This document shows positions 25,270 to 36,927 of a DNA stretch of 64,000 nucleotides, one piece after another; position 1 is the stretch's first letter, and each line of letters begins with the position of its first letter. The stretch is from Hyphomonas neptunium ATCC 15444 (GTDB lineage Bacteria; Pseudomonadota; Alphaproteobacteria; Caulobacterales; Hyphomonadaceae): positions 1,984,001-2,048,000 of the forward strand of contig NC_008358.1 of assembly GCF_000013025.1 (NCBI RefSeq). The letters are read 5' to 3'. The notes under the pieces were generated by a model. It had not been told where the DNA came from and made no database searches. It saw only the letters and a list, made by a program, of their open reading frames with translations. The position numbers were made by a program, and so were the translations under genes.

Positions 25270-26769
25270 ATGACAGACGCTCGCCAGCAAGAACTCCTGA
25301 CCACCGCTTCCCGCCTGCGCGCCGAGGGGCGGGTTCCTGAAGCCATTACAGCCTATCAGGCGCTTCTGAGCGCCTATCCCGCCTTGCCTGACAGCTGGTA
25401 CAATCTGGGTTGGCTGCTCCGTCAGGCAGGACGCGGGCAAGAGGCTCTGGCCGCCTATGATGAGGCCCTCAGCCAGGGCGTCAAAGGGGCCGAAGAAATT
25501 CACCTCAACCGCGCCGCCATCTTCTCCGATTTGCTGGCCCGGCCGGACGACGCCAAGGCGGAACTTCTCAAAGCCGTAGCGGCAAACCCGTCCTACGCCG
25601 CCGCCTATCTGAACCTCGGTAACCTGCACGAAGACCTGGGCGAGCGGGCAGAGGCGAAAGCCGCGTATGACAAGGCCCACGCCATCAATCCCGGCAGCGC
25701 CGTCATCCTCTCCCGCCTGGCCGGCCTGGGGAAAGCCACCTCCCTGGACGATCCGATGATTGCCAAGCTGCGCGCCTTGATTGCCGGCGGCACGCTGTTT
25801 CCCGCCGATCTGGCCGTCGCTCACTACGCACTTGGCCGCCTCTATGACAGCTGCGGCGCCTATGACGCGGCGGCGCAGTCTTTTGCAGCGGCGAATGCCG
25901 GCGCGCGCATTGCGGCGGGGGGCGGCGTTGCGCCGTATGAGCTGAAAGCCGACCTCTACCGCGCCGATCAGACCGGCCGCGCCTTCGTCAGCCTTCGGGA
26001 AGCCAAAAGCGGCATAACAGAACCAGACCCGCAGCCGGTGTTTATCCTCGGCATGTTCCGCTCCGGCTCTACGCTCGTGGAACAGATCATCGGCGCCCAT
26101 TCCAAAGTTACCCCGGCAGGTGAGCTGGGCCTGATCCAGACAATCTATCGCAATCTCGGCGGCACACCGGCGCGGGTGGCCGCGGCGCCGGAATCCACCA
26201 TCCAGCAATATGCCGAAGCCTATCTGAAACATCTCCGCACGCTGCATCCCGGTGCAAGCGTGGTGACAGACAAGCATCCGGAGAATTTCTGGCAAATCGG
26301 CCTCATCCGCCGGATGTTCCCGAATGCCAGGATCATCAACACCGTGCGCGAGCCGCTGGACAATCTGATCTCGGTCTGGGGCCTGCACCTCGACAATTCC
26401 CAGAATTACGGCTTTACGCCGCAGGACATCGCCAGCCGCATTCATGCCGAACGGCGCATGATGATCCATTGGAACCGGATTTATCCGGGCACCATCCTGT
26501 CTGTGAAATACGAAGACGTGATCCGCCAGCCCGAGCAGGAAGTGCGCCGCGTGCTGGATTTCCTGGGCTTGCCCTTTGAACCGGCCTGCCTCGAATTCCA
26601 CAAGGCCAGCGGCCCGGTCAAGACAGCCTCCGTCTGGCAGGTCCGCGAAGCGCTGCACGATCGTTCGATCGGCCGCTGGAAGCATTATGAAACCTACCTG
26701 CGTTCCCTGCCCTCGCATGCTGCGCTGGATGCGTTGCTGGCAGTTGAACAGCCGGGCAAACCGGCCTAG
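25270..26769 (+). CDS. TPR-repeat sulfotransferase family protein
   Basis: 499 aa from ATG at 25270; upstream in-frame codons lack support. Residues 1-150 hold tetratricopeptide repeats (AITAYQALLSAYP, ALPDSWYNLGWLLRQAGR, AAYLNLGNLHEDLGE). The C-terminal half is a Sulfotransfer_3-type domain with the PAPS 5'-phosphosulfate loop FILGMFRSGSTLVEQIIG (about 258-275) and 3'-phosphate motif NTVREPLDNLISVW (about 356). Acceptor is unknown; related TPR-sulfotransferases are thought to modify proteins or polysaccharides. Possibly transcribed with purL, 33 bp downstream. Confidence 0.85.
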   Translation: MTDARQQELLTTASRLRAEGRVPEAITAYQALLSAYPALPDSWYNLGWLLRQAGRGQEALAAYDEALSQGVKGAEEIHLNRAAIFSDLLARPDDAKAELLKAVAANPSYAAAYLNLGNLHEDLGERAEAKAAYDKAHAINPGSAVILSRLAGLGKATSLDDPMIAKLRALIAGGTLFPADLAVAHYALGRLYDSCGAYDAAAQSFAAANAGARIAAGGGVAPYELKADLYRADQTGRAFVSLREAKSGITEPDPQPVFILGMFRSGSTLVEQIIGAHSKVTPAGELGLIQTIYRNLGGTPARVAAAPESTIQQYAEAYLKHLRTLHPGASVVTDKHPENFWQIGLIRRMFPNARIINTVREPLDNLISVWGLHLDNSQNYGFTPQDIASRIHAERRMMIHWNRIYPGTILSVKYEDVIRQPEQEVRRVLDFLGLPFEPACLEFHKASGPVKTASVWQVREALHDRSIGRWKHYETYLRSLPSHAALDALLAVEQPGKPA

Positions 26770-26802
26770 CGCTGCGCCAAATCTCAAACACGGGCTGATG
26801 TG

Positions 26803-29064
<2,262 letters not shown>

Positions 29065-29079
29065 AGCATCACACAAATG

Positions 29080-29118
29080 ACGCCCCCTCCCGGATAAGCG
29101 GAAGGGGGCGCCCTTTTG
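29080..29118. terminator. Terminator after purL
   Basis: CGCCCCCT (29081-29088) pairs with AGGGGGCG (29103-29110), followed by CCCTTTT. It also separates purL from the convergent outer-membrane protein gene. Confidence 0.75.
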
Positions 29119-29143
29119 TCAGCTAAGCCTGATCAGGATCTGA

Positions 29144-29749
29144 TTAGAACTTGTAGCCAACACCCAGCATCACACCGCTCGTGTCGGTATTGTCGAACGA
29201 GTAGTAGGTGTAATCACCTTTCAGATAGAGATTTTCCGAAAGGTCATAGCTCATGCCGGCGCCGAAGGCTGGGCCGTCGGCAGAGTCCTCAACGCTGATC
29301 ACGTTGCCACCAGGGGTCACAAGCGATGCGTCAAGGTCAACATAGGCATAACCTGCGCGGGCATAGGCATCCAGGCGCTCAGTGAGCGGAAGGTTTGCCT
29401 TGCCATAGATACCGGTCAGATAGTTGAGGCCAACATCGCCGGAAGCTCCAATAACATCGCCGAGGTCACCATCATTGTTGTCGTCAAAATTGAATTCGTC
29501 TTCATCGACATTGTAGTCGAATTCGCCGTCTTCAATACCGGTCGCAAGTTCAGCCTCGAGGCTGAATACATTGTTGAACTGATACCCGGCGCGTGCCGCA
29601 ATACCGTTCGTGTCGACACCGCTTTCTGCGCCATCGGGCTTGATGTCGAGATACTGGTAGCCGCCTTCCAGATAGAGGCCGGAATCCTGAGCGTGAGCTG
29701 CAGCAGCAAGACCGGTCGCAGCCGTCGCAATAAGCAGGGATCTGAACAT
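29144..29749 (-). CDS. Small outer-membrane beta-barrel protein
   Basis: 201 aa from ATG at 29749 (preceded by AAGGAGAAAAC). Signal peptide MFRSLLIATAATGLAAAAHA, then alternating amphipathic strands (LYLEGGYQYLDI, GIAARAGYQFNNVFSLEAEL, YLKGDYTYYSFDN) and the C-terminal Phe in LGVGYKF typical of outer-membrane barrels. A long acidic Asp/Asn-rich loop (about residues 80-100) could bind divalent cations. Eight-stranded OmpA/OprF-like porin family is the best guess; specific role unknown. Confidence 0.8.
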   Translation of the reverse strand: MFRSLLIATAATGLAAAAHAQDSGLYLEGGYQYLDIKPDGAESGVDTNGIAARAGYQFNNVFSLEAELATGIEDGEFDYNVDEDEFNFDDNNDGDLGDVIGASGDVGLNYLTGIYGKANLPLTERLDAYARAGYAYVDLDASLVTPGGNVISVEDSADGPAFGAGMSYDLSENLYLKGDYTYYSFDNTDTSGVMLGVGYKF

Positions 29750-29932
29750 GTTTTCTCCTTCAAGAAACGCTACTTGAGTTTCGTGCACGCCGTTCGGGCG
29801 AGACAGGCAGACAACGGGCTGAGTGGAGAAGAAGTTCCAGTGAAAAATCAGCAAAACTCATGTGTTGCAGGAAGGCCACACCCCTGTATTTGCGGATATT
29901 TTTGCAGTTGTAGCCAGCAAAGCATTGATTTC

Positions 29933-29966
29933 AAACGAAAGCGGCAGGCCCCTCAGCCTGCCGTTT
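29933..29966 (-). terminator. Terminator of the M28-DUF1993 unit
   Basis: CGGCAGGC (29942-29949) pairs with GCCTGCCG (29956-29963); on the minus strand the hairpin is followed by CTTTCGTTTG. It lies 45 nt past the DUF1993 stop. The remainder of 29750-30007 shows no further gene. Confidence 0.6.
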
Positions 29967-30007
29967 CAATTTCTGACTATTCCGTAATCAGATTAATGAC
30001 AGAGATG

Positions 30008-30520
30008 TCATTCAACCGGCACCAGATAGTCCCGTTTACCGATGTTCAAACCCTGCGCCCGCAGAAGAGCGTAGGCGATAGCGGCATGGAAATGCAGGTT
30101 GGTCAGAATGAAGCCCGAAAGATAGGCCCGGCCTTCCATCGGCATTGTATTGGGGCCCATCGGAATTTGCAGCGTCACATTGGTATTGGCATCGATCTTG
30201 GCATCGTCGATGCCTTTCACATACGCCATCGCCTTGTCACACCGCGCAATCAGTTCGGCGAAGGTCTGTTCCGTATCCGGAAATTCCGGCATGTCGAGTC
30301 CGGCCAGCCGCGCCGCGCCGCGCGCCACCGTATCGCACGCAATCTGCACCTGGCGCGTCAAGGCAAACATGTCCGGATAGAGGCGATGGGACAGGATCAC
30401 CCCGTCCTCAACATTCAGCTTGCGGGCATAAGCCTCGCCCTTGATCAGCATGCCTTTCAGCGCGCCGAGGGTCTGCCCCGTCGAAGCCTTGAGGATGTGG
30501 GAGACCGTCGTGGTGGTCAT
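30008..30520 (-). CDS. DUF1993 family protein
   Basis: 170 aa helical protein. Pattern fits DUF1993 (DinB-superfamily-like four-helix bundle): TLGALKGMLIKGEAYA, LYPDMFALTRQVQIACDTVARGAARLAG and a C-terminal block with NLHFHAAIAYALLRAQGLNIGK-type sequence, whose His residues may hold a metal. Function not established. It follows the M28 peptidase gene with a 4-nt overlap, so the two are co-translated. Confidence 0.85.
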   Translation of the reverse strand: MTTTTVSHILKASTGQTLGALKGMLIKGEAYARKLNVEDGVILSHRLYPDMFALTRQVQIACDTVARGAARLAGLDMPEFPDTEQTFAELIARCDKAMAYVKGIDDAKIDANTNVTLQIPMGPNTMPMEGRAYLSGFILTNLHFHAAIAYALLRAQGLNIGKRDYLVPVE

Positions 30521-31584
30521 TGAGCGTTTCCTTCTGGTTGATCTGCTTCTGCGACCGGGCTGCGGCGCAGGGAATGTATCTGGGGAAGCTCGGCGTCCAC
30601 CGCCAGTGCCGCCATAACCAGCGTGTCGGCAGCGCGCACGAAAAAGTCGAGCGTCAGGAATTCAAAGTCATCGCCGGGATTGTGGTAACCCGGATGGTCC
30701 TCCACCCCGAAATAGAGGATCGGCAACCCCGCCTGATGAAACACCCCATGATCGGACTGCAACGTCCAGTCATTCGGGCCGTCCTCCGGCCGGTCATGCC
30801 CCATCCGCAGCGTAACCGGCGCCCCCTCGGCCACCGCCTCCATCACCGGCACCAGCTCGGGCGCATGATACGTCCCCGCCACATAAAGCTCACCCGCTTC
30901 GGAACGCCCCACCATGTCGAAATTCATGTTCAGCGCCACCCGCGAAAGGTTCAGCCCCTCCATCCGTGCCAGCGCCCGTGCGCCCAGCAGGCCGATTTCC
31001 TCGGCGTCCAGCGCCGCAATGATGATGTCATGCTCGGGCCGGTGCAGCGCGAAATACTCCGCCACCGCCACCAGGGCCGAAGCCCCCGAGGCATTGTCAT
31101 CCGCGCCATTGTATATCTCGCCCTCGCGCACGCCCAGATGATCATAGTGCGCCGTGATCAGCAGCGCCGGCCCCTCGCCCGGCGTCCGGCCGGGGATGTA
31201 GCCAATCAGATTTGCTCCGATGATCGGCGCGGCGTCTGCCTCCCGCGGCACGATGGGAAAGGTGTGCGTATAGGCGCTGAACCCCGGCAGGGGCAGCAGG
31301 CCGATCTCCTCAAAGCGCTTGTGGATAAACCCGCGCGCTGCCTCATTGCCGCCCGTGCCGCTCGCCCGTCCCTCCAGCGCGTCGGAGGACAGCACCTGCG
31401 CCAGATGCAGCATCTCCCCGGCATCAACATACACGGGCCGATAGCTGACACCGGGCAGCGCCTCTTCGCCATCCGGCCAGAACAGCCAGGCGCCTAGGAT
31501 GATGGCCAGCACCACGCCGCCGCCGATCAGCATGTCCCGCGCGCCGAAACGCAAGTGCGGTTTAAAGGGTTTCTTGTCGCTCAT
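30517..31584 (-). CDS. Membrane-anchored M28 family zinc metallopeptidase
   Basis: 355 aa. N-terminal anchor (MLIGGGVVLAIILGAWLFW, about 18-37), so the catalytic domain is periplasmic. Two-zinc M28 ligands are visible: His in TAHYDHLGV, bridging Asp in NGADDNASG, catalytic Glu in DAEEIGLLG, Asp in NFDMVGR, and His in EDHPGYHNPGDDFE. M28 enzymes are aminopeptidases or carboxypeptidases; the exact specificity cannot be told. Forms a two-gene unit with DUF1993; divergent from bolA. Confidence 0.88.
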   Translation of the reverse strand: MSDKKPFKPHLRFGARDMLIGGGVVLAIILGAWLFWPDGEEALPGVSYRPVYVDAGEMLHLAQVLSSDALEGRASGTGGNEAARGFIHKRFEEIGLLPLPGFSAYTHTFPIVPREADAAPIIGANLIGYIPGRTPGEGPALLITAHYDHLGVREGEIYNGADDNASGASALVAVAEYFALHRPEHDIIIAALDAEEIGLLGARALARMEGLNLSRVALNMNFDMVGRSEAGELYVAGTYHAPELVPVMEAVAEGAPVTLRMGHDRPEDGPNDWTLQSDHGVFHQAGLPILYFGVEDHPGYHNPGDDFEFLTLDFFVRAADTLVMAALAVDAELPQIHSLRRSPVAEADQPEGNAQ

Positions 31585-31647
31585 GCCTTGACCCTTAAGA
31601 CGCGCCGCCGCATGTGCCTAGTCACCTGATTGACCCGGAGACCCGCC

Positions 31648-31881
31648 ATGGGCATGAGCCGCGAAACGCTGACGAAATACCTGACAGAAGCGTTCCCGGA
31701 TGCTGAAATCACGCTCACCGACCTCGCCGGCGATGACAATCACTGGCAGGCCGAGATCGTCAGCGCGCAATTTGCCGGCGTCCCGCGCGTGCGCCAGCAT
31801 CAGATGGTCTATGACGCCCTGAAGGGAGAAATGGGCGGTGTGCTGCACGCCCTCGCCCTGAAGACCCGCGCACCCGCCTGA
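31648..31881 (+). CDS. bolA: BolA family iron-sulfur/regulatory protein
   Basis: 77 aa from ATG at 31648 (MGMSRETLTKYL). Contains the BolA fold and the conserved FAGVPRVRQHQMVYDAL, a variant of the loop carrying the invariant His ligand (here His after Gln-Arg). BolA forms a [2Fe-2S] complex with CGFS monothiol glutaredoxins; such a glutaredoxin is encoded at 35757-36092. In related genomes purL-bolA-grxD are adjacent; here the M2 peptidase and an IS110 element lie between bolA and grxD. Confidence 0.88.
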   Translation: MGMSRETLTKYLTEAFPDAEITLTDLAGDDNHWQAEIVSAQFAGVPRVRQHQMVYDALKGEMGGVLHALALKTRAPA

Positions 31882-31957
31882 TCCTTCAAGAGAGGCGGTT
31901 GACGCAAGGGCCAGTTCACGGTCTCCTGATTGGCATATGCCTTGGGAGGGCTCTGTC

Positions 31958-33805
31958 ATGATGCGTCACGTTTTCAAACCTGCCTTGAAGTCTGCCAGCC
32001 TGATCGCTATCGGGCTCGCCCTCGCCGCATGCGGCCCGGCGAAAACAACGATCGACCCTGACGCCATCGCCATGGAAGAGCGCGCCATTGAAGCCCGCGC
32101 CTTCCTGGACGACGCGGAAAGCCAGATCGCCGCCAAGAGCCACATCGCTGCCCAGGCCTATTGGGACCAGGCCACCAATATCACCCCGGAAACCAGCGCG
32201 GCCGCTGCCCAGCAGGGCGCCGAATTCACCAAGCTGGTCGTAAGTCTCGCCAACGCCTCGAAAGACTTCGACGTGTCAGAACTGCCACCCGCAGAAGCCC
32301 GCAAGCTTCAGATCCTGCGCAGCGGCATCACCCTGCCTGCCCCCTCCCGCGAAGGCGCCGCCGAGGAACTGGCGGACATCACCACAAAGCTGGACGCCAC
32401 CTACTCAACCGGCAAATTCATGTTCCAGGGCCGCGAGATCGACCTGCTGGAAGCCTCCCGCATCATCCAGGAATCGCGCGATCCCGAGGAATTGAAAGCC
32501 GTATGGGAAGGCTGGCATTCCATCGCCGCGCCCATGGCGCCCGATTACACCCGCATGGTGGAAATCGCCAATGAGGGCGCGCGCGAACTTGGCTATCCCA
32601 GCCTCGACCAGATGTGGCTGTCCAACTACGACATGCCGCCCGCCCAGATGGAAGCCGAAGTCCAGCGCCTCTGGTCGCAGGTAGAGCCGCTCTACAAGGA
32701 GCTGCACTGCTACACGCGCGGCCGCCTCAACTCCTATTATGGCGAGGCCGTCCAGCCTGCCGCCGGCCCCATCCGGGCAGACCTGCTCGGTAATATGTGG
32801 GCCCAGCAATGGTCGGGCGTCTACGACATCCTCCAGACCGACACCCCCGGCCCCAGCTATGACCTCAGCGAACGCCTGAACGAAAAGGGCTACACCCCGC
32901 TCCAGATGGTGCAGACCGCCGAAGCTTTCTTCACCTCGCTCGGCCTTCAGGCCCTGCCCCAGACCTTCTGGGAGCGCTCAATGATCACCAAGCCGGAAGG
33001 CCGCGAGGTGGTCTGCCACGCGTCCGCCTGGGATCTCGATGATTTCGAAGATGTCCGCATCAAGATGTGTACGCAGGTGAACGCCGAAGACTTCCAGACG
33101 GTCCACCACGAACTCGGCCACAACTATTATCAGCTCGCCTATCGCAACCAGGATCACCTCTACAAGAACGGCGCCCATGACGGCTTCCACGAAGCCATCG
33201 GGGACTTCGTCGCTCTGTCGATCACGCCGGAATATCTCGAACAGATCGGCCTGATCACGGCGGAAGAAAAGCCCGGCGCAGACGCCGACACCGCGCTGCT
33301 CCTCAACACCGCGCTCGACAAGATCGCCTTCCTGCCTTTCGCTCTCTCGGTCGACAGCTGGCGCTGGGATGTGCTCTCCGGCGAAACCGCGCCTGAGAAT
33401 TATAACCAGTCCTGGACCGACATCCGCCTGAAAAACCAGGGCATCATCCCGCCCGGCCCCCGCCCGGCGGACGCCTTCGACCCCGGCGCGAAATACCACA
33501 TCCCTGGCAACACGCCGTACCTGCGCTACTTCCTCAGCTTCATCATGCAGTTCCAGTTCCACAAGGCCGCCTGCGAACAGGCCGGCTGGGAAGGTCCGCT
33601 CCACCGCTGCTCGATCTACGGCAACAAGGAAGTCGGCCGCCGCTTCGAGGAAATGATGGAAGCCGGCATGTCCCAACCCTGGCCCGACACGCTCGAAAAA
33701 TTCACCGGCACCCGCGAAATGGACGGCAGCGCCATCATCGAATATTTCGACCCGCTGATGGTCTACCTGAAGGAAGAAAACGCCGGGCAAAGCTGCGGCT
33801 GGTGA
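31958..33805 (+). CDS. M2 family zinc peptidase (ACE-like), lipoprotein
   Basis: 615 aa from ATG at 31958, with GGGAGGG about 8 nt upstream. Lipobox LALAAC near residue 25-30 indicates an outer- or inner-membrane lipoprotein. HEXXH zinc motif in VHHELGHNYYQLAY and the third ligand Glu in FHEAIGDF are intact, as expected for dipeptidyl carboxypeptidases of the angiotensin-converting-enzyme family. The bacterial role is probably peptide utilisation in the periplasm. Together with the M28, M19 genes this points to a peptide-scavenging lifestyle. Confidence 0.94.
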   Translation: MMRHVFKPALKSASLIAIGLALAACGPAKTTIDPDAIAMEERAIEARAFLDDAESQIAAKSHIAAQAYWDQATNITPETSAAAAQQGAEFTKLVVSLANASKDFDVSELPPAEARKLQILRSGITLPAPSREGAAEELADITTKLDATYSTGKFMFQGREIDLLEASRIIQESRDPEELKAVWEGWHSIAAPMAPDYTRMVEIANEGARELGYPSLDQMWLSNYDMPPAQMEAEVQRLWSQVEPLYKELHCYTRGRLNSYYGEAVQPAAGPIRADLLGNMWAQQWSGVYDILQTDTPGPSYDLSERLNEKGYTPLQMVQTAEAFFTSLGLQALPQTFWERSMITKPEGREVVCHASAWDLDDFEDVRIKMCTQVNAEDFQTVHHELGHNYYQLAYRNQDHLYKNGAHDGFHEAIGDFVALSITPEYLEQIGLITAEEKPGADADTALLLNTALDKIAFLPFALSVDSWRWDVLSGETAPENYNQSWTDIRLKNQGIIPPGPRPADAFDPGAKYHIPGNTPYLRYFLSFIMQFQFHKAACEQAGWEGPLHRCSIYGNKEVGRRFEEMMEAGMSQPWPDTLEKFTGTREMDGSAIIEYFDPLMVYLKEENAGQSCGW

Positions 33806-33951
33806 TCTGACACCAAAACCAGTCCCCAAACTGAGAGCCCCCCCACCCCAACCCTCCCCACCTCCGTGGGCAGGGGGCCAGTCGCGCCCTGAGAAAAACA
33901 AACCTCTCCAACTGCACACCACGTCCCCTCCCCATGACTATGGGGAGGGAT
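33806..33951. other. Intergenic spacer with a 10-bp hairpin next to the IS110 insertion site
   Basis: No gene is seen. CCCTCCCCAT (33926-33935) and ATGGGGAGGG (33940-33949) form a perfect 10-bp stem with loop GACT. Upstream lies another C/G-rich imperfect repeat (about 33838-33880). The IS110 core AG starts 3 bp past the hairpin. Confidence 0.6.
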
Positions 33952-33968
33952 AGCAACTGTTGTTCGGG

Positions 33969-35040
<1,072 letters not shown>

Positions 35041-35129
35041 CCCAATCCCTACACCAAAATCACAATACAAGGGTGGGGCTGCGGGAGGAGAAGCGCGCCC
35101 CTATCCAACACGCGCCCACCCCTCCCCCC

Positions 35130-35235
35130 GTCATCCCGGAATTTGCAAAGCAAATGTCCGGGACCCAGAAAACCCAGCAATATCAAGCCCTCTCTGGGTC
35201 CCGGTCTTTGCCTAGGGCAAAATCGGGAAGACGAC
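35130..35235. repeat. Inverted pair of REP-like palindromic units
   Basis: Unit 1 (35130-35168) has the hairpin TCCCGGA-ATTTGC-aaa-GCAAAT-g-TCCGGGA followed by CCCAG. Unit 2 (35194-35235) is a diverged copy in opposite orientation (CTGGGTCCCGG ... GCCTAGGGC ... CGGGAAGACGAC). The two face each other, so GGGACCCAG and CTGGGTCCC can also pair across 25 bp. This resembles REP/BIME structure of dispersed palindromes. Confidence 0.65.
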
Positions 35236-35756
35236 CCGAAAGATTTTCCAGAAAACTTATCCGCCGGGGTCCCCTTCTCCCCCACATTAAGCGCATCCTC
35301 CTCACAGGAGCCGCGCCGGTACCGTTCGGTTTGTGGGAAGGTCGCCCCGGAGGATGGGAGCGGCTGGGTGTTACGGTCCAGCTTCTCTCTAGGGACGTTG
35401 ATCCAGGCAAGCCGGACCAAAAAGCCGGTAGAGAATCCCCACTGGCCCGCCTCTCATCTGAGAGGTCACGAGAGTTGATGGTAAGTGGTCAAGGCCTGGC
35501 AGCGCCGAAGTCATCCCGAATCCTACTGCCCGAAACTCCGGCGGCAGTGCGCGGCGGGCGATAGCGCCCAATCCGCAACACTAACCTAACCAAAGGGCGC
35601 CGCGGCGCCCGCCGCGCACAGGCTCCACCTCGCGGAGCCACCTGAACACTCCGCAAACCCGGATGGCGCCGCCAGTCCGGACACTGCCATATGGCGCGCC
35701 CTCTTGACCCTCACGCCTCGCCGCATCACATGTGCGCTGAACGCGGAGACACCCCT
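35236..35756. other. Long intergenic region, no convincing gene; several hairpins
   Basis: No open frame here has a credible ribosome site or recognisable product. Structure is dense: arms GGTCCAGCTT (35368-35377 area) and AAGCCGGACC enclose a 24-nt loop with one G-T pair; CCTCTC-ATCT-GAGAGG lies near 35450; GGGCGCCGCGGCGCCC (35595-35610) is a perfect palindrome; GGCTCC/GGAGCC (35621-35639) is a hairpin. A structured RNA on either strand is possible but I cannot match it to a known family. The last ~60 bp presumably hold the grxD promoter. Confidence 0.4.
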
Positions 35757-36092
35757 ATGACTGACCAGGCCACCCTCGACGCCATCGAAAAAGCCGTCAA
35801 AAGCAATGACGTTGTCCTCTTCATGAAGGGCACGCCCACCTTCCCGCAATGCGGATTTTCCTCCACTGTGGTGCAGATCCTGGACTATCTGGGCGTCGAA
35901 TATGTCGCCACCAACGTGCTGGAAGACCAGAACGTCCGCGAAGGCATCAAGCAATACGCCAACTGGCCGACCATCCCCCAACTCTACGTGAAGGGCGAAT
36001 TCGTCGGCGGCTGCGACATCCTCAAAGAGATGTTCGAAAACGGCGAACTGCGCGACCTGATGGCCGAAAACGGCATCGAACTGGCCGAATAG
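35757..36092 (+). CDS. grxD: CGFS monothiol glutaredoxin (Grx4/GrxD type)
   Basis: 111 aa from ATG at 35757 (GGAG upstream); a longer in-frame reading from 35691 is not supported. Active site Cys32 in [11 protein letters not shown]-type cis-Pro in NWPTIPQLY, and glutathione-binding GGCDIL are intact. Such proteins carry or hand over [2Fe-2S] clusters with BolA. Its normal neighbour bolA is 3.9 kb upstream. Confidence 0.95.
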   Translation: MTDQATLDAIEKAVKSNDVVLFMKGTPTFPQCGFSSTVVQILDYLGVEYVATNVLEDQNVREGIKQYANWPTIPQLYVKGEFVGGCDILKEMFENGELRDLMAENGIELAE

Positions 36093-36192
36093 GTCTCGCC
36101 CGTCCCGTTATGGCGGGAATTTATAGGGCCGCCTGACCTGCTTTTGTCAAAAGCTGCGCCTCTCCTTGTAGGGTTACAAGGAGACCTTAGCG

Positions 36193-36855
36193 ATGTACTT
36201 CACGGCACCATCCAGCGCCCAGCAGGGCGATCGTATCCAGGTAACCGTCAACGGACTGCCAAACGGCACCGAAGGCGTGAAGTTCATCACCTCGGGCAAT
36301 TCAGGGATCGACATCGTCACCGCGTCCGGCGGCAGCGCAAGCTTCACAATCTCCCTCGACCTGCCCGGCACCACGACGATCGAGGCCATTGCGCAGGACA
36401 AATACGGCGGCACCCTCGCCAGCATCAGCCACGCGATCTCCGTCAAAGACAAAAGCTTTGACGCAGCCGCCGCGCCACTTCACCGTTTCGGAATGGGCGG
36501 CTCGCTCAGCGGAATTTCTGAAGCCATCGTCGGCACTCTGACGGACATTTACGCACAAGGCAGCGGCGAAGCAGAACAGGTCGAATTCTCCGCCTCCAAC
36601 GCTGATATGGGCTGGATGATGCCGGTGCAGATTTCGCCGGGCGGTTCCACCAGCGCTTCAGTCCGGCTGAATTCGGAAGGCACGGCAACCATCTACGCCA
36701 AGTTCATGGACAAGCTCGGCAACGTTCTCGGCCAGGCATCCCACGCGATTCGCGTTGTCGCCGACCCTGCCAAAAAACAGGGCAGCACAGACCTGGCCGC
36801 CCTGATGAATTCAAGAGCAGAGGACATCCTCAGACGGCTCGGTAACAAATCCTGA
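36193..36855 (+). CDS. Protein with two related beta-sandwich repeats, function unknown
   Basis: 220 aa from ATG at 36193 behind AAGGAGACC. No signal peptide is visible. Two similar segments end in ISHAISVKD (about 79-87) and ASHAIRVVAD (about 190-199), each preceded by a G-T-[TA]-T-I-x-A strand and a DK[YL]G turn: GTTTIEAIAQDKYGG and GTATIYAKFMDKLGN. This indicates an internal duplication of an Ig/Big-like fold. A cytosolic protein made of such repeats is unusual. I do not recognise a family. Confidence 0.7.
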   Translation: MYFTAPSSAQQGDRIQVTVNGLPNGTEGVKFITSGNSGIDIVTASGGSASFTISLDLPGTTTIEAIAQDKYGGTLASISHAISVKDKSFDAAAAPLHRFGMGGSLSGISEAIVGTLTDIYAQGSGEAEQVEFSASNADMGWMMPVQISPGGSTSASVRLNSEGTATIYAKFMDKLGNVLGQASHAIRVVADPAKKQGSTDLAALMNSRAEDILRRLGNKS

Positions 36856-36927
36856 TACCCACTCCTCATTGCAAAGCCGTGCGGGTAGCGCTTTTCTAAG
36901 CGCCTGTTTCAGGATAGCAGGGCGCCC

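Noticed and set aside
35330-35515. Could the structured region be 6S RNA or tmRNA?
   Set aside because: A few similar short words exist, but the hairpin CCTCTC/GAGAGG does not fit the 6S bubble and no tag-encoding part is visible.
35073-35564. Open frames on both strands in the grxD upstream region
   Set aside because: They run through palindromic repeats, lack ribosome sites and have no family resemblance.
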